A stretch of DNA of 64,000 nucleotides from Isoptericola halalbus (GTDB taxonomy: Bacteria; Actinomycetota; Actinomycetes; Actinomycetales; Cellulomonadaceae), in contig VJZX01000002.1 of the NCBI GenBank assembly GCA_009663185.1, positions 81,586 to 145,585 of the forward strand, in the 5' to 3' direction. Below, in pieces: positions 9,165 to 20,325 of this stretch. Numbering within the stretch: position 1 is the stretch's first letter; each line of letters opens with the position of its first letter. The position numbers were made by a program, and so were the translations under genes. Under the pieces are notes generated by a model, which had not been told where the DNA came from, searched no databases, and saw nothing but the letters and a program-made list of their open reading frames with translations.

Positions 9165-11156
9165 GTGTCGGACATCGCGGATGCCGCCAAGCGCCTGCTG
9201 CTGGGTCGCCCCATGCGCAGCGGGAGCGAGGGCCGCAGACTCCTGCCGAAGCGGATCGCTCTGCCGGTCTTCGCCTCGGACGCCCTCTCTTCCATGGCGT
9301 ACGCCCCGGACGAGATCCTGCTCATGCTTGCGGTGGCAGGCCTCGCGGCCACCACGGTCTCCCCGTGGGTCGGTCTCGTCGTCGTCGTCGTGCTGCTCGT
9401 CGTCGTCGCGTCGTACCGCCAGAACGTGCGCGCGTACCCGTCGGGCGGCGGCGACTACGAGGTCGCGACGAGGAACCTCGGTCCGACGGCGGGAGTCGGC
9501 GTCGCGTCCGCCCTCCTGCTCGACTACGTGCTCACCGTCGCGGTGTCGCTCTCCTCGGCGTCGCAGTTCGCGGCGACCATCATCCCCGCGGCGCGGGGTC
9601 GCGAGGCGGGTCTCGCCGTCGTCCTCGTCGTGTTCCTGACGATCCTCAACCTGCGTGGTGTGCGTGAGTCTGCGCGCGCCTTCGCGGTCTCGGTCTACCT
9701 CTTCATGCTGCTCATGGGCGCGATCGCCGTGACGGGCGCCGTCCGGCACCTCTCCGGCACGCTGCCGCAGGCCGAGAGCGCGCAGTACGACGTCGTCGCT
9801 GCCGCCGGGTTCGAGCAGGGGCTCGTCGGGATCGCCGGCGCCTTCCTCGTGGCGCGCGCGTTCGCGTCCGGCGCGGTCGCGCTGACGGGCGTCGAGGCGA
9901 TCAGCACGGGCGTGCCCGCGTTCCGCAAGCCCAAGGCGCGCAACGCCGCGCACACGCTCGCCCTGCTCGGTCTCATCTCGGCCGCGACGCTCATGATCGT
10001 GCTGCTGCTGGCCCAGGCGACCCGCATCCGGTTCGTCGAGGACCCTGAATCGCAGCTGTCGCTCGACGGGGGCCCCATCCCGGAGGACTACGACCAGCAC
10101 CCGGTGCTCGGTCAGCTCGCGGAGACGGTGTTCGCAGGGTTCCCGGTCATGGCGGGTGCAGTCGTCCTCGTGACGTTCGTGATCCTGCTCATCGCGGCCA
10201 ACACGGCGTTCAGCGGCTTCCCGGTGCTGGGCTCGATCCTCGCCAAGGACGGCTACCTGCCGCGGCAGCTGCACACGCGGGGCGACCGCCTCGCCTTCTC
10301 CAACGGCATCGTGACGCTCGCGGTGGCCGCGATCGTGCTGATCCTCGCGTTCGACGCCTCGGTCACGCGCCTGATCCAGCTCTACATCGTGGGCGTGTTC
10401 GTCGCGTTCACCATGTCGCAGCTGGGCATGCTGCGGCACTGGACCCGTGAGCTGCGCACCGAGCCGCACCCGCGCGAGCGGACCCGCATGAAGCGTTCGC
10501 GGGTCGTCAACGGCGTCGGGTTCGCCATGACCGCGGCCGTGCTACTGATCGTGCTGCTCACGAAGTTCACGCACGGCGCCTGGATCACGATCGTCGCGAT
10601 GGGCGCGCTGTTCGCGATCATGATGGCGATCCGCAAGCACTACGCGCGGGTGAGCCGGGAGCTGGCGCTCGACGACGTCGCCGAGGCGCGCGCCTTGCCG
10701 AGCCGCGTGCACGCCATCGTGCTGGTCTCCAAGATCCACAAGCCGACGATGCGCGCGCTCGCCTACGCGCGGGTGTCCCGGCCCTCGGTGCTCGAGGCCG
10801 TCACCGTGGGCGTCGACCAGGAGGACATCGAGGACCTCATGCGACAGTGGGAGGCGCTCGACCTCCCCGTGCCGTTGCGCGTCCTCGACTCGCCGTACCG
10901 CGAGATCACCCGGCCCGTGCTGAAGTACGTCCGCTCGGTGCGGCGGGAGTCACCGCGCGACCTCGTCGTCGTGTACATCCCCGAGTACGTCGTCGGCCAC
11001 TGGTGGGAGCAGCTCCTGCACAACCAGTCGGCGCTGCGGCTCAAGGGCCGCCTGCTGTTCACGCCGGGCGTCGTCGTGGCGTCGGTGCCCTGGCAGCTCT
11101 CGTCCTCCGCGGGCCAGACGGGCCTCGAGGACGTGACGACGTACCGCCCCTTCTGA
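9165..11156 (+). CDS. APC-superfamily permease
   Basis: A 663-residue transporter with about twelve membrane helices between residues 40 and 490 and a cytoplasmic C-terminal domain of about 170 residues. The N-terminal RIALPVFASDALSSMAYAPDE motif is the substrate-site region of the actinobacterial APC (amino acid/potassium KimA-like) branch. KimA of Bacillus is a K+/H+ symporter with the same architecture, and the neighbouring TrkA genes make K+ transport a plausible alternative to amino acid transport. GTG 9165 is preferred; TTG 9156 is in frame. Confidence 0.85.
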   Translation: MSDIADAAKRLLLGRPMRSGSEGRRLLPKRIALPVFASDALSSMAYAPDEILLMLAVAGLAATTVSPWVGLVVVVVLLVVVASYRQNVRAYPSGGGDYEVATRNLGPTAGVGVASALLLDYVLTVAVSLSSASQFAATIIPAARGREAGLAVVLVVFLTILNLRGVRESARAFAVSVYLFMLLMGAIAVTGAVRHLSGTLPQAESAQYDVVAAAGFEQGLVGIAGAFLVARAFASGAVALTGVEAISTGVPAFRKPKARNAAHTLALLGLISAATLMIVLLLAQATRIRFVEDPESQLSLDGGPIPEDYDQHPVLGQLAETVFAGFPVMAGAVVLVTFVILLIAANTAFSGFPVLGSILAKDGYLPRQLHTRGDRLAFSNGIVTLAVAAIVLILAFDASVTRLIQLYIVGVFVAFTMSQLGMLRHWTRELRTEPHPRERTRMKRSRVVNGVGFAMTAAVLLIVLLTKFTHGAWITIVAMGALFAIMMAIRKHYARVSRELALDDVAEARALPSRVHAIVLVSKIHKPTMRALAYARVSRPSVLEAVTVGVDQEDIEDLMRQWEALDLPVPLRVLDSPYREITRPVLKYVRSVRRESPRDLVVVYIPEYVVGHWWEQLLHNQSALRLKGRLLFTPGVVVASVPWQLSSSAGQTGLEDVTTYRPF

Positions 11157-11215
11157 GCCGCACGTCACGTCCGCCACGACGGGCGAGGCACCCCCGGCAG
11201 GGGAGAATGGCACCC

Positions 11216-12520
11216 ATGCCCCGACCCCGTCGTTCCTCGCCGCGCCCACGTCCCACCGTCGCCGACCGGGAGGCCGGTCGCGACGTCGAGCTCGTGGTCG
11301 GCCCTGTCGCGCACGGCGGTCACTGCGTCGCGCGCCTCGACGGGCGCGTCGTGTTCGTCCGACACGCCCTGCCGGGCGAGCGTGTGCGGGCCCGCATCAC
11401 CGAGGGCGGGTCGCGCTTCTGGCGCGCCGACGCAATCGAGGTGCTCGAGGCATCGCCGGACCGCGTCCCCTCCGCCTGGCCCGAGGCCGGGCCGGGCGGC
11501 GTCGGGGGCGGCGAGCTCGCGCACGCCGCGCTGCCCGCGCAGCGCCGCTGGAAGGCCGACGTCATCGCCGACCAGCTGCGGCGCATCGCCCGGCTCGAGC
11601 GCGAGGTCGAGGTCGAGGCCGCTCCCGGCGACGACGCGCGCGGCGGTCTCGCGTACCGCACGCGCGTCGAGCTCGTCGCCGACCCCGAGGGGCGGGCGGG
11701 GATGCGCCGGTTCCGGTCGCACGACGTCGTCCCGCTCGAACGCATGCCGCTCGGCACCGAGGCGGTCGCGGCGCTCGCCGACGACGAGGGCGTGTGGGTG
11801 CGTCGCTGGCAGCCCGGCGCACGGCTCGAGCTCGTCGCGCCCGCGGACGGCTCGTCGCCGGTGCTGCTGGTGGACGGCACGCCGTGGCGCCGCGGCAGGC
11901 CGGACACGCGGCCCAACGCGCGCCGCGCCGTGTCCGAGGTCGTCCAGGTGCGTGGCACCGAGCACGGGTTCCGCGTCGCCGCGGACGGCTTCTGGCAGGT
12001 CCACCGCGAGGCACCGTCCGTGCTCGCCGCCGCCGTCCTCGACGCCGTGGGTGACGTCCCGGGCGCGACCGTGCACGACCTGTACTCCGGGGCGGGGCTG
12101 TTCACGCTGCCGCTGGCCGACGCGGTCGGGCCCGACGGCCGGGTGATCGCCGCCGAGAGCGACGCCCGGGCCGTCAAGGACGCGCGGCGCAACGTGCACC
12201 ATCTGCCGCAGGTCGAGCTGCACCTCGGTGCCGTGGACCGCGTCCTGACCGAGGGCGACGCCGGGGGTGCCGGTGTCGGTCGCGCCGACGTCGTGGTGCT
12301 CGACCCGCCGCGCGCCGGTGCGGGCCGCACCGTCGTCGACGCGATCGCGGACCGCGAGGCGTCGCGCGTCGTCTATGTCGCGTGCGACCCCGCCGCCCTG
12401 GCCCGCGACGTCGGCTACCTCGGTGAGCGCGGCTACGAGCTGGCGTCCCTGCGTGCGTTCGACCTCTTCCCGATGACGCACCACGTGGAGGCCGTCGCAG
12501 TGCTCCGCAGGGAGTCATAG
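11216..12520 (+). CDS. TRAM-domain RNA (uracil-C5) methyltransferase, TrmA/RumA type
   Basis: A 434-residue SAM-dependent methyltransferase of the RumA/TrmA family that methylates uridine C5 in rRNA or tRNA. An N-terminal TRAM OB-domain (ELVVGPVAHGGHCVARLDG) precedes the catalytic domain. The SAM motif DLYSGAGLFTLPLA is near residue 283, DPPRAGAG near 362 and the catalytic cysteine in VYVACDPAALARDV near 385. The four iron-sulphur cysteines of E. coli RumA are not seen. ATG 11216 is chosen over ATG 11207 because the AGGGGAG site is then about 9 bases upstream. Confidence 0.9.
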   Translation: MPRPRRSSPRPRPTVADREAGRDVELVVGPVAHGGHCVARLDGRVVFVRHALPGERVRARITEGGSRFWRADAIEVLEASPDRVPSAWPEAGPGGVGGGELAHAALPAQRRWKADVIADQLRRIARLEREVEVEAAPGDDARGGLAYRTRVELVADPEGRAGMRRFRSHDVVPLERMPLGTEAVAALADDEGVWVRRWQPGARLELVAPADGSSPVLLVDGTPWRRGRPDTRPNARRAVSEVVQVRGTEHGFRVAADGFWQVHREAPSVLAAAVLDAVGDVPGATVHDLYSGAGLFTLPLADAVGPDGRVIAAESDARAVKDARRNVHHLPQVELHLGAVDRVLTEGDAGGAGVGRADVVVLDPPRAGAGRTVVDAIADREASRVVYVACDPAALARDVGYLGERGYELASLRAFDLFPMTHHVEAVAVLRRES

Positions 12521-12600
12521 AGGACCGGCCGGTCCTGCCGCCGACGTCGGGCGCACCGGTCGTGCGGGTTCGTGAGCGTAGCTCCCGTGTGCCGTCGCGT

Positions 12601-12616
12601 TCGAACGCATGTTTTC
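12601..12616 (+). promoter_or_regulatory. LexA (SOS) box-like site
   Basis: The sequence TCGAACGCATGTTTTC matches the actinobacterial SOS-box pattern TCGAAC-N4-GTTCGA perfectly in its left arm and in the GTT of its right arm; the last three bases deviate. It lies about 85 bases before the small gene at 12700. This is pattern recognition only. Confidence 0.4.
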
Positions 12617-12699
12617 ATCCGCTCTTGCCGTTCGCGCCGACCAGCTTCCGCGAGTAACGTCCCTGGTATTGCGACGCGTAGGGGGGCGGGCGTCATGAT

Positions 12700-12930
12700 G
12701 TGGCCAGGTCGAGTGCGTGGGGGCCAGTGTTGACGGGGCGGGACAGGTTCGACCTGATTCGCCTGGAGCCGATCGACTCGGGCGACGACGTCGCGCCGGA
12801 GTGGGTCGAGTGGATCATGGTGCCCGTGCGGGAGCGCGAGGGTGTGTCGGCCGCGCTGCGCGACGCCGCCGACGCCTGGGATGCCGCGCTCGAAGGTGCC
12901 CGTCGTCACCTGGAAGAGTCGTCGTCGTAG
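12700..12930 (+). CDS. Small hypothetical protein
   Basis: A 76-residue acidic protein (GRDRFDLIRLEPIDSGDD ... ARRHLEESSS) with no membrane segment or recognised domain. GTG 12700 has a GGGGGGCGGG purine-rich stretch 9 bases upstream; GTG 12727 is an alternative start. Codon positions show the high third-position GC of its neighbours, which supports coding. The SOS-box-like sequence upstream may control it. The family is not recognised. Confidence 0.55.
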   Translation: MARSSAWGPVLTGRDRFDLIRLEPIDSGDDVAPEWVEWIMVPVREREGVSAALRDAADAWDAALEGARRHLEESSS

Positions 12931-13030
12931 GGCTGGCTCCCCGCGGACACCGGACCGACCGTTGCACGGTGTGTCTCGAGCGCCGACCTTCGCACGTGCC
13001 CGAGCAGGGGTCGACGGATACGGTCGGGGC

Positions 13031-13447
13031 GTGGACGAGGCGCAGGAACGCTCCGTGCGGCGTTGGCTGCCGGCACGGCTCGCGGTGGTCGCGGTGGTGG
13101 TCGCCGTCGCGCTCGTGGTCGCGCTCCTCGCGCGCCCGACGGCGCCGGTCGCGATCGAGACTCACGCAGGGCTGCCACCCGGCGTCGAGGTGCCTGCCGA
13201 CAGCTTCGAGCCCGGCTGGGTCCTCGACGCTCCCGCTCGCCGCATCGCCGTGTATGCCGCCGGCAGCTCGGCATGCCCGCTCGTCCCGCGCGACGTCCGG
13301 GCCGACGGCGACCTCGTGACCATCACGCTGGCTCCTGCGGAGCGGGGCGCGTGCACGGACGACCTGGCCTGGACCACGAGCGTCGTGGCCGTCCCGGACG
13401 AGGTCGACGTCCAGCGGCTCGGCGTCGACCTCGTCCTCGAGCAGTAG
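13031..13447 (+). CDS. Membrane-anchored hypothetical protein
   Basis: A 138-residue protein: a charged N-terminus (VDEAQERSVRRWLPAR), one hydrophobic helix at about residues 17-35 (LAVVAVVVAVALVVALLA), then an extracytoplasmic domain of about 100 residues with two cysteines (SACPLVP and RGACTDD) that could form a disulphide. This looks like a signal-anchored secreted-face protein of unknown function. GTG 13031 is chosen because it places the helix at the normal distance from the N-terminus. No homologue is recognised. Confidence 0.65.
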   Translation: MDEAQERSVRRWLPARLAVVAVVVAVALVVALLARPTAPVAIETHAGLPPGVEVPADSFEPGWVLDAPARRIAVYAAGSSACPLVPRDVRADGDLVTITLAPAERGACTDDLAWTTSVVAVPDEVDVQRLGVDLVLEQ

Positions 13448-13768
13448 CTCAGGCCTCCGCGCGGTCCGCCGCCGAGGCGAGACCCGGCCAACGTGAAGGT
13501 CGTGGTGGCGTCGAGCTGCTGCGTCCTGGGGCGTCCTCGCGGTCCGGCGGCAACGGGCCCGGACTGGAACGCCGCGACCTGCGGGATTAGTTCCGGTGCG
13601 CGTGAGGCGAGCCTAAGTATCTTGACGTCAAGATAAATGGTCTATGCTGGGGCATGCCCGGCCTTCCGTGCGTAGGCTGGGCGGAGCCCCAAGACCCTGC
13701 ACGGGCTCCCGGCTGCCGCTGACGGCGCCGGGACGTCGTGCCCGTGAGCCCCCGCAGAAGGAGCCGTA
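13448..13768. other. Intergenic region upstream of acnA
   Basis: About 320 bases without a supported gene. It holds the 18-bp palindrome at 13618-13635, a TAGGCT -10-like element near 13673 and the AGAAGGAG ribosome site just before acnA. Nothing else is recognised. Confidence 0.6.
13618..13635. promoter_or_regulatory. Perfect 18-bp palindromic operator upstream of acnA
   Basis: TATCTTGACGTCAAGATA is a perfect inverted repeat about 134 bases before the acnA start and about 40 bases upstream of a TAGGCT -10-like hexamer. AT-rich arms around TTGACGTCAA in such a GC-rich genome are unlikely by chance. The shape suits a winged-helix (for example MarR-type) dimeric regulator; the regulator itself is not identified. 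Confidence 0.6.
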
Positions 13769-16612
<2,844 letters not shown>

Positions 16613-16637
16613 CGCCGTCCGGCGGGTGCACCGCCGG

Positions 16638-16693
16638 CGACATGACGGACGCCCCGTCGCTCCGCGAGGAGCGGCGGGGCGTCCGTCATGTCG
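16638..16693 (+). terminator. Strong hairpin terminator after acnA
   Basis: A perfect 19-bp stem (16638-16656 with 16675-16693) whose loop contains a further CTCC/GGAG pairing begins 26 bases after the acnA stop. There is no T-run, as is common for actinobacterial hairpin terminators. Confidence 0.8.
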
Positions 16694-16810
16694 GCAAGCC
16701 GGCGGCGTGCCCGCGGTCGCGCCGGGAGCGCGTGGTGGAGCCGGGGGGGGGGTATCGATATCCCCCGCAGTCCTGGCGAGGTTTCGCATGCCATCAGGTC
16801 TTGTCATGGG

Positions 16811-17386
16811 ATGACGGCGGGCTCCGCGTCCTGGGACGGCTCGCGGTACGCGACGGCCGACGGCTGGGCCATGTCCGACGGCGACCCTTCCGCCTTCACC
16901 GACACGAAGACGGCGGAGGACTGGGTGCGGGTTCTTCCGGATGACGGGCGCACGCTGACGGTCGAGACCGTGAGGTTCCAGCCCCGGCCCGGGCGTGTGA
17001 ACCGCGCCAACGGGTTCCAGGTCCAGGGCTCGAACGACGGGGGCGCGACCTGGGAGACATTCGTGACGATCTCGACCCCTGCCTCCAGCGGGTGGACCGA
17101 GCTCCTCCTTCCGGAGGCGGTCAGCTAGGCGGCGCTGCGGTTGTGCTGGCCGAACGGCTGCACGAACCTGGCAGAGCTCCAGTTCGTCCGCATCCCCGTG
17201 GACGTCACCCGGCTCGATCTTCTCCTGGAGGAGACCGGCCGTCTGTCCGAGGCCGACTGGACGGCCGGGTCCTGGGCCGAGCTGACCGAGGCCCGTGAGG
17301 CGGGGCCGGCCCTGCGCGAGCCCGGCGCCAACCCGGCCCAGCCCGAGGTGGACGCGGCGACCGACGCCGTCGCTCAGTACGCGTAG
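16811..17386 (+). pseudogene. Remnant of a secreted enzyme tail: discoidin-type domain plus FIVAR domain, frameshifted
   Basis: Two consecutive frames together read like the C-terminal part of a large extracellular glycoside hydrolase. The first (about 16811-17128) encodes an F5/8-type-C/galactose-binding domain (DGDPSAFTDTKTAEDWV, VNRANGFQVQGSNDGGATWE, WTELLLPEAVS). After a stop and frame change the second (about 17141-17386) continues with SPNG-like CWPNGCTNLAELQFVRIPVD and then a FIVAR module (VDVTRLDLLLEETGRLSEADWT). There is no start, signal peptide or catalytic domain. The 3' end overlaps the end of the opposite hydrolase gene. It is read as a decayed fragment; expression is not expected. 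Confidence 0.7.
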
Positions 17387-18234
17387 GCCGTGGTCGTCAC
17401 GTGCCGCACGACCGCGGAGGCGACGTCGTGGTCGTCGAGCACCCGGTTGTGCCCGAGACCGGCCGTGACCAGGAGCTCGCTCCCGGGATGCGCGGCCTGC
17501 AGCCGGCGCGCCTCGCCGGGTCCCTGCAGGGTGTCGTCGACGTCATGGACGAAGAGGGCGGGAATCGCGGCCGGGACCGGCCGTCGCAGGAGGTCCAGCC
17601 GGTCGCGTGCCTCGGCCGCGTCGGGGAAGAGCCCGCGTGCCACGCGCTCGCACAACGGCTCGTGCAGCCGCTCCGGCAGCCCGGCCTGGCGCCGGAACGC
17701 GCGCACGACCGAGTCGAAGCCGGTCGGTGCTGCGATCGCGACGTACCGGTCGGCCGCGAGCCCGTCGCGGAGCGCGAGACCGGCCGCCAGCGCGCCGAGC
17801 GAGTGCCCGACCACCGCCGCCAGAGGCCCGGTCGCCTCCTGCACGGCGCGCGTCGCCGCCGCATGCTCGAGGACCGTCGTGCGCCTGCCGCTCGACGCGC
17901 CGTGCGCCGGCCCGTCGAAGGCGACGGGGCGAAGGTCGGCGGCCTCGAGCGCCTCGACGAGAACCGCGAACCGCGAGGCGCGCAGCTGCCAGCCGTGGGC
18001 GAGCAGCACCGGGGGAGCGGCGGGGTCGCCCCAGGAGTAGGCGACGACGTCGTTGCCGTGCACGTGCACCCGGCCGCGCCGCGCCCGGTCGTGCACCGCG
18101 CGGTCGACGGCCCGGACGGGCGCCGGTGCTCCGACATGGCGGAACATACGGTACGCCGCCTCGACCGCCAGCGGCGGTGCGACGGCGGCCAGCCCGGCGA
18201 GTCCGGCACGGGCTGTCGTGGGAATCCTGGTCAC
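17374..18234 (-). CDS. Alpha/beta-fold hydrolase
   Basis: A 286-residue hydrolase with the alpha/beta pattern: oxyanion-region LLAHGW near residue 78, nucleophile elbow GHSLGA near residue 145 (Ser), an acid in FVHDVDDTLQG near residue 237 and a catalytic His in GLGHNRVLDDHDV near residue 265. The substrate is unknown. GTG 18234 is chosen because a GGAGG site stands 6 bases upstream; a longer frame begins at a poor TTG. It is divergent from a TetR gene, with TetR-like operators between them, so it is likely repressed by that regulator. Confidence 0.85.
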   Translation of the reverse strand: MTRIPTTARAGLAGLAAVAPPLAVEAAYRMFRHVGAPAPVRAVDRAVHDRARRGRVHVHGNDVVAYSWGDPAAPPVLLAHGWQLRASRFAVLVEALEAADLRPVAFDGPAHGASSGRRTTVLEHAAATRAVQEATGPLAAVVGHSLGALAAGLALRDGLAADRYVAIAAPTGFDSVVRAFRRQAGLPERLHEPLCERVARGLFPDAAEARDRLDLLRRPVPAAIPALFVHDVDDTLQGPGEARRLQAAHPGSELLVTAGLGHNRVLDDHDVASAVVRHVTTTAYAY

Positions 18235-18254
18235 GACGACCTCCAAAAGAAGAT

Positions 18255-18293
18255 GAACGATCGTTCGCACACTAACACTGAACGAACGGTCGT
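18255..18293. promoter_or_regulatory. Paired TetR-type operators between hydrolase and regulator
   Basis: GAACGATCGTTC (18255-18266) is a perfect palindrome, and ACGAACGGTCGT (18282-18293) repeats its ACGA-N-TCGT arms with a 4-base spacer, in the 70-base gap between divergent starts. The position fits autoregulation by the TetR protein encoded at 18305. Confidence 0.65.
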
Positions 18294-18304
18294 ACAATCA
18301 CTTT

Positions 18305-18937
18305 ATGGAGATCACGACCGACGGCCGGCGCGCCCGCGGCGACCGGTCCCGCACCGCGGTGCTCGAGCACGCCGTCCAGGAGGCCTCGCTCCGCGGGCTG
18401 GACGCGTTGACCCTGGGCGGCCTGGCGAGCCACGTGCCGCTCAACAAGAGCGGCATCGCGGGCCTCTTCGGCAACAAGGAAGGGCTTCAGCTCGCCGCCG
18501 TCGAGCATGCGCGCGGCATGTTCGTCGACGCCGTGGTCGTCCCCGCGCGCCAGGCGGAGCCTGGCCTGGCGCGACTGTGGGCGCTCGTCGGGCGGTGGAT
18601 CGACTACTCGCGACGACGGACCTTCGCCGGCGGCTGCTTCTTCCGCGCGGTCGAGATCGAGTTCGACGGGCGCGAGGGGCCCGTGCGTGACGCCGTCGTC
18701 GCCGCCCGCCGAGACTGGGACGGCTACCTGCGCCACCACGCCGAGATCGGCGTCGCTGCCGGCCAGCTCGCCGCGAGCACCGACCCTGTCCAGCTCGTCT
18801 TCGAGATCACGGCGCTGCTCGGCGCTGCCAACGACCGGTCGGTGCTGCTCGACGACGACACGGTCTACGCACGGGCGGAGTCGGCACTGCGAGCGGTGCT
18901 TGTGGCGCGGGGCGCCGACCCGGACGTCCTCACCTAG
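18305..18937 (+). CDS. TetR/AcrR family transcriptional regulator
   Basis: A 210-residue repressor. The N-terminal DNA-binding domain has the expected helix-turn-helix (ALTLGGLASHVPLNKSGIAGLFGNKEGLQ, residues 34-62), and the C-terminal ligand domain is of the TetR_C type (CFFRAVEIEFDGREGPVRDAV). It probably controls its own gene and the divergent alpha/beta hydrolase through the palindromes in between. The ligand is unknown. The last bases overlap the 5' edge of a MarR-gene remnant. Confidence 0.88.
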   Translation: MEITTDGRRARGDRSRTAVLEHAVQEASLRGLDALTLGGLASHVPLNKSGIAGLFGNKEGLQLAAVEHARGMFVDAVVVPARQAEPGLARLWALVGRWIDYSRRRTFAGGCFFRAVEIEFDGREGPVRDAVVAARRDWDGYLRHHAEIGVAAGQLAASTDPVQLVFEITALLGAANDRSVLLDDDTVYARAESALRAVLVARGADPDVLT

Positions 18938-19176
18938 TCGAACGCCCGACCGAACGAGACTGACGGCCGCGGCCTCATGGCCGTACTCACCGACACCGGG
19001 CTGCGCCGACTCGAAGAGGCCTTCCCGTGCGCTCTGGCAAGCGTCCGCAGCAACGTCATTTGGACCACCTCGCCGGCCTCGACGTGGCCGCGTTCACCCG
19101 CGCGGTCAGCAGCTCCGCCGCGGACCGGGAGCAGCCGACGGCCCGCGGCCGCCGCCCCACCTACCCGCGAGACTGA
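18938..19176 (+). pseudogene. MarR-family regulator remnant (wing and C-terminal helices, frameshifted)
   Basis: From 18938 one frame reads ...TNETDGRGLMAVLTDTGLRRLEEAFP, the classic wing and following helix of MarR proteins (DxRGxxxxLTxxG). Near 19057 the reading must shift by one frame to continue as HLDHLAGLDVAAFTRAVSS and end at the TGA at 19174-19176. The N-terminal dimer and recognition helices are missing, apparently replaced by the end of the TetR gene. It cannot make a working regulator. Confidence 0.65.
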
Positions 19177-19360
19177 GGCTCCGTATCCGCCAGCAACTGC
19201 TGGTGAAGGCGACCGCTGGCTGCCGCACCGTGCAATTTCGCTGCGGCCGGCAACTACCACGAACGCGGTATACGCGATACGACCGCAGGGTGAGTTGTTC
19301 TCCGCCAGCCTCGGGCAGACTGCAAGGTGAGACACAACGTCGACCAAGGAGTCATCGCGT
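19177..19360. other. Intergenic stretch without a supported gene
   Basis: No coding frame, RNA gene or clear operator is recognised. It probably contains the promoter of the sulfotransferase pseudogene, though no good -10/-35 pair is seen. Confidence 0.4.
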
Positions 19361-19977
19361 ATGAAGATCATCGGTGCCGGACTGCCCCGGGCGGGTACGA
19401 GCTCGCTCAAGGCGGCCCTCGACCGCGTCGGCTTCGGGCCGACTTATCACATGTTCGAGCTGATGCAGAATCCCGAGCACGTCGATCGATGGCGCCCGGT
19501 GACGAGCGGCGAGTCCTCCGACTGGGACAGCGTCTTCGCCGGGTACCGCTCCGCCGTGGACCTTCCCGCCTCGATCGACGGGAGGAGCTGGCCGAGGCAT
19601 GTCCTGACGCCAAGGTGATTCTCACCGTGCGGGACCCGGGCCGGTGGCACAAGAGCATCGGCAGCATGTTCCCCCAGATGCCGGGCGACGGCGACGTCGA
19701 CGTGGCGGCCATGATGGAGCGCATGCCGGCACAGATGCGGTGGTTCGGCGAGCTGGGGCCGCTGATGGACGAGGCCGCGCAACGGATGCTCGGGGAAGGC
19801 TTCGGCCTCGGAAAGCAGGCTAGTGCCGGTTGGGGGCCGCTGTGCGAGTTCCTCGGTGTCGAGGCTCCTGTCGACGAGCCGTACCCGCACCTGAACGACG
19901 CCGCCACGCTCCAGCGGATGTTCGCGACCATGACGGAGACGAACAAGCTGGTCTCGCCGTTCGAGCCGAGGGCCTAG
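19361..19977 (+). pseudogene. Sulfotransferase family protein, broken by one frameshift
   Basis: The frame from ATG 19361 encodes the N-terminal PAPS-binding signature LPRAGTSSLKAAL and runs about 70 residues before diverging. A second frame, entered near 19580, continues EELAEACPDAKVILTVRDPGRWHKS (3'-phosphate-binding region) to a TAG at 19975-19977. Together they make about 205 residues, the usual length of this bacterial sulfotransferase-like family. A single indel in the stretch around 19575-19590 explains both. Unless it is a sequencing error, the gene is inactive. Confidence 0.72.
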
Positions 19978-20080
19978 CTCGCTTCGCCCCCGCAGCCGCT
20001 CGATGTAGTGCTTCCTGGTCACCCCGGGATCCGATCTCGTGACCTAGCAGTGCCGCCGCGTCCGCCGCACGCATCCGCCT

Positions 20081-20272
20081 TGCGACATCGACTTCTACAG
20101 CAGGACACCGGAAGCAGGATGGCGGTACGTCAGCCCCGAGCTGCCCGTCGGCCCCAAGCGGATCCGCGTCACGAACCTGGGCGAAGCGCGTGTCTGGTAC
20201 GACAAGGCGCGCACCCGGTTCGGCTCCGATGACACCCACGTCACGACGGGCGGGATCCTCGAGCTCGGCTGA
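20081..20272 (+). pseudogene. Tail fragment of an unidentified protein
   Basis: A 63-codon frame without start reads DIDFYSRTPEAGWRYVSPEL, continues through KRIRVTNLGEARVWYDKA and ends TTGGILELG before a TGA. The amino-acid composition and strong third-position GC look like real protein. I do not recognise the family; a secreted carbohydrate-active enzyme is a guess from context. Confidence 0.45.
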
Positions 20273-20297
20273 CTTCGAAGGCGGACGTCACCTTTGA

Positions 20298-20325
20298 TTG
20301 ACAAGACGTGATCGATCACTATGCT
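20298..20325 (+). promoter_or_regulatory. Sigma-70-like promoter with palindromic spacer
   Basis: TTGACA (20298-20303) and TATGCT (20320-20325) are 16 bases apart. The spacer contains the perfect palindrome GTGATCGATCAC (20308-20319), nearly repeated as GTGAACGATCAC at 20329-20340. The same bases are also readable as protein remnant, so the regulatory reading is uncertain. Confidence 0.4.
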
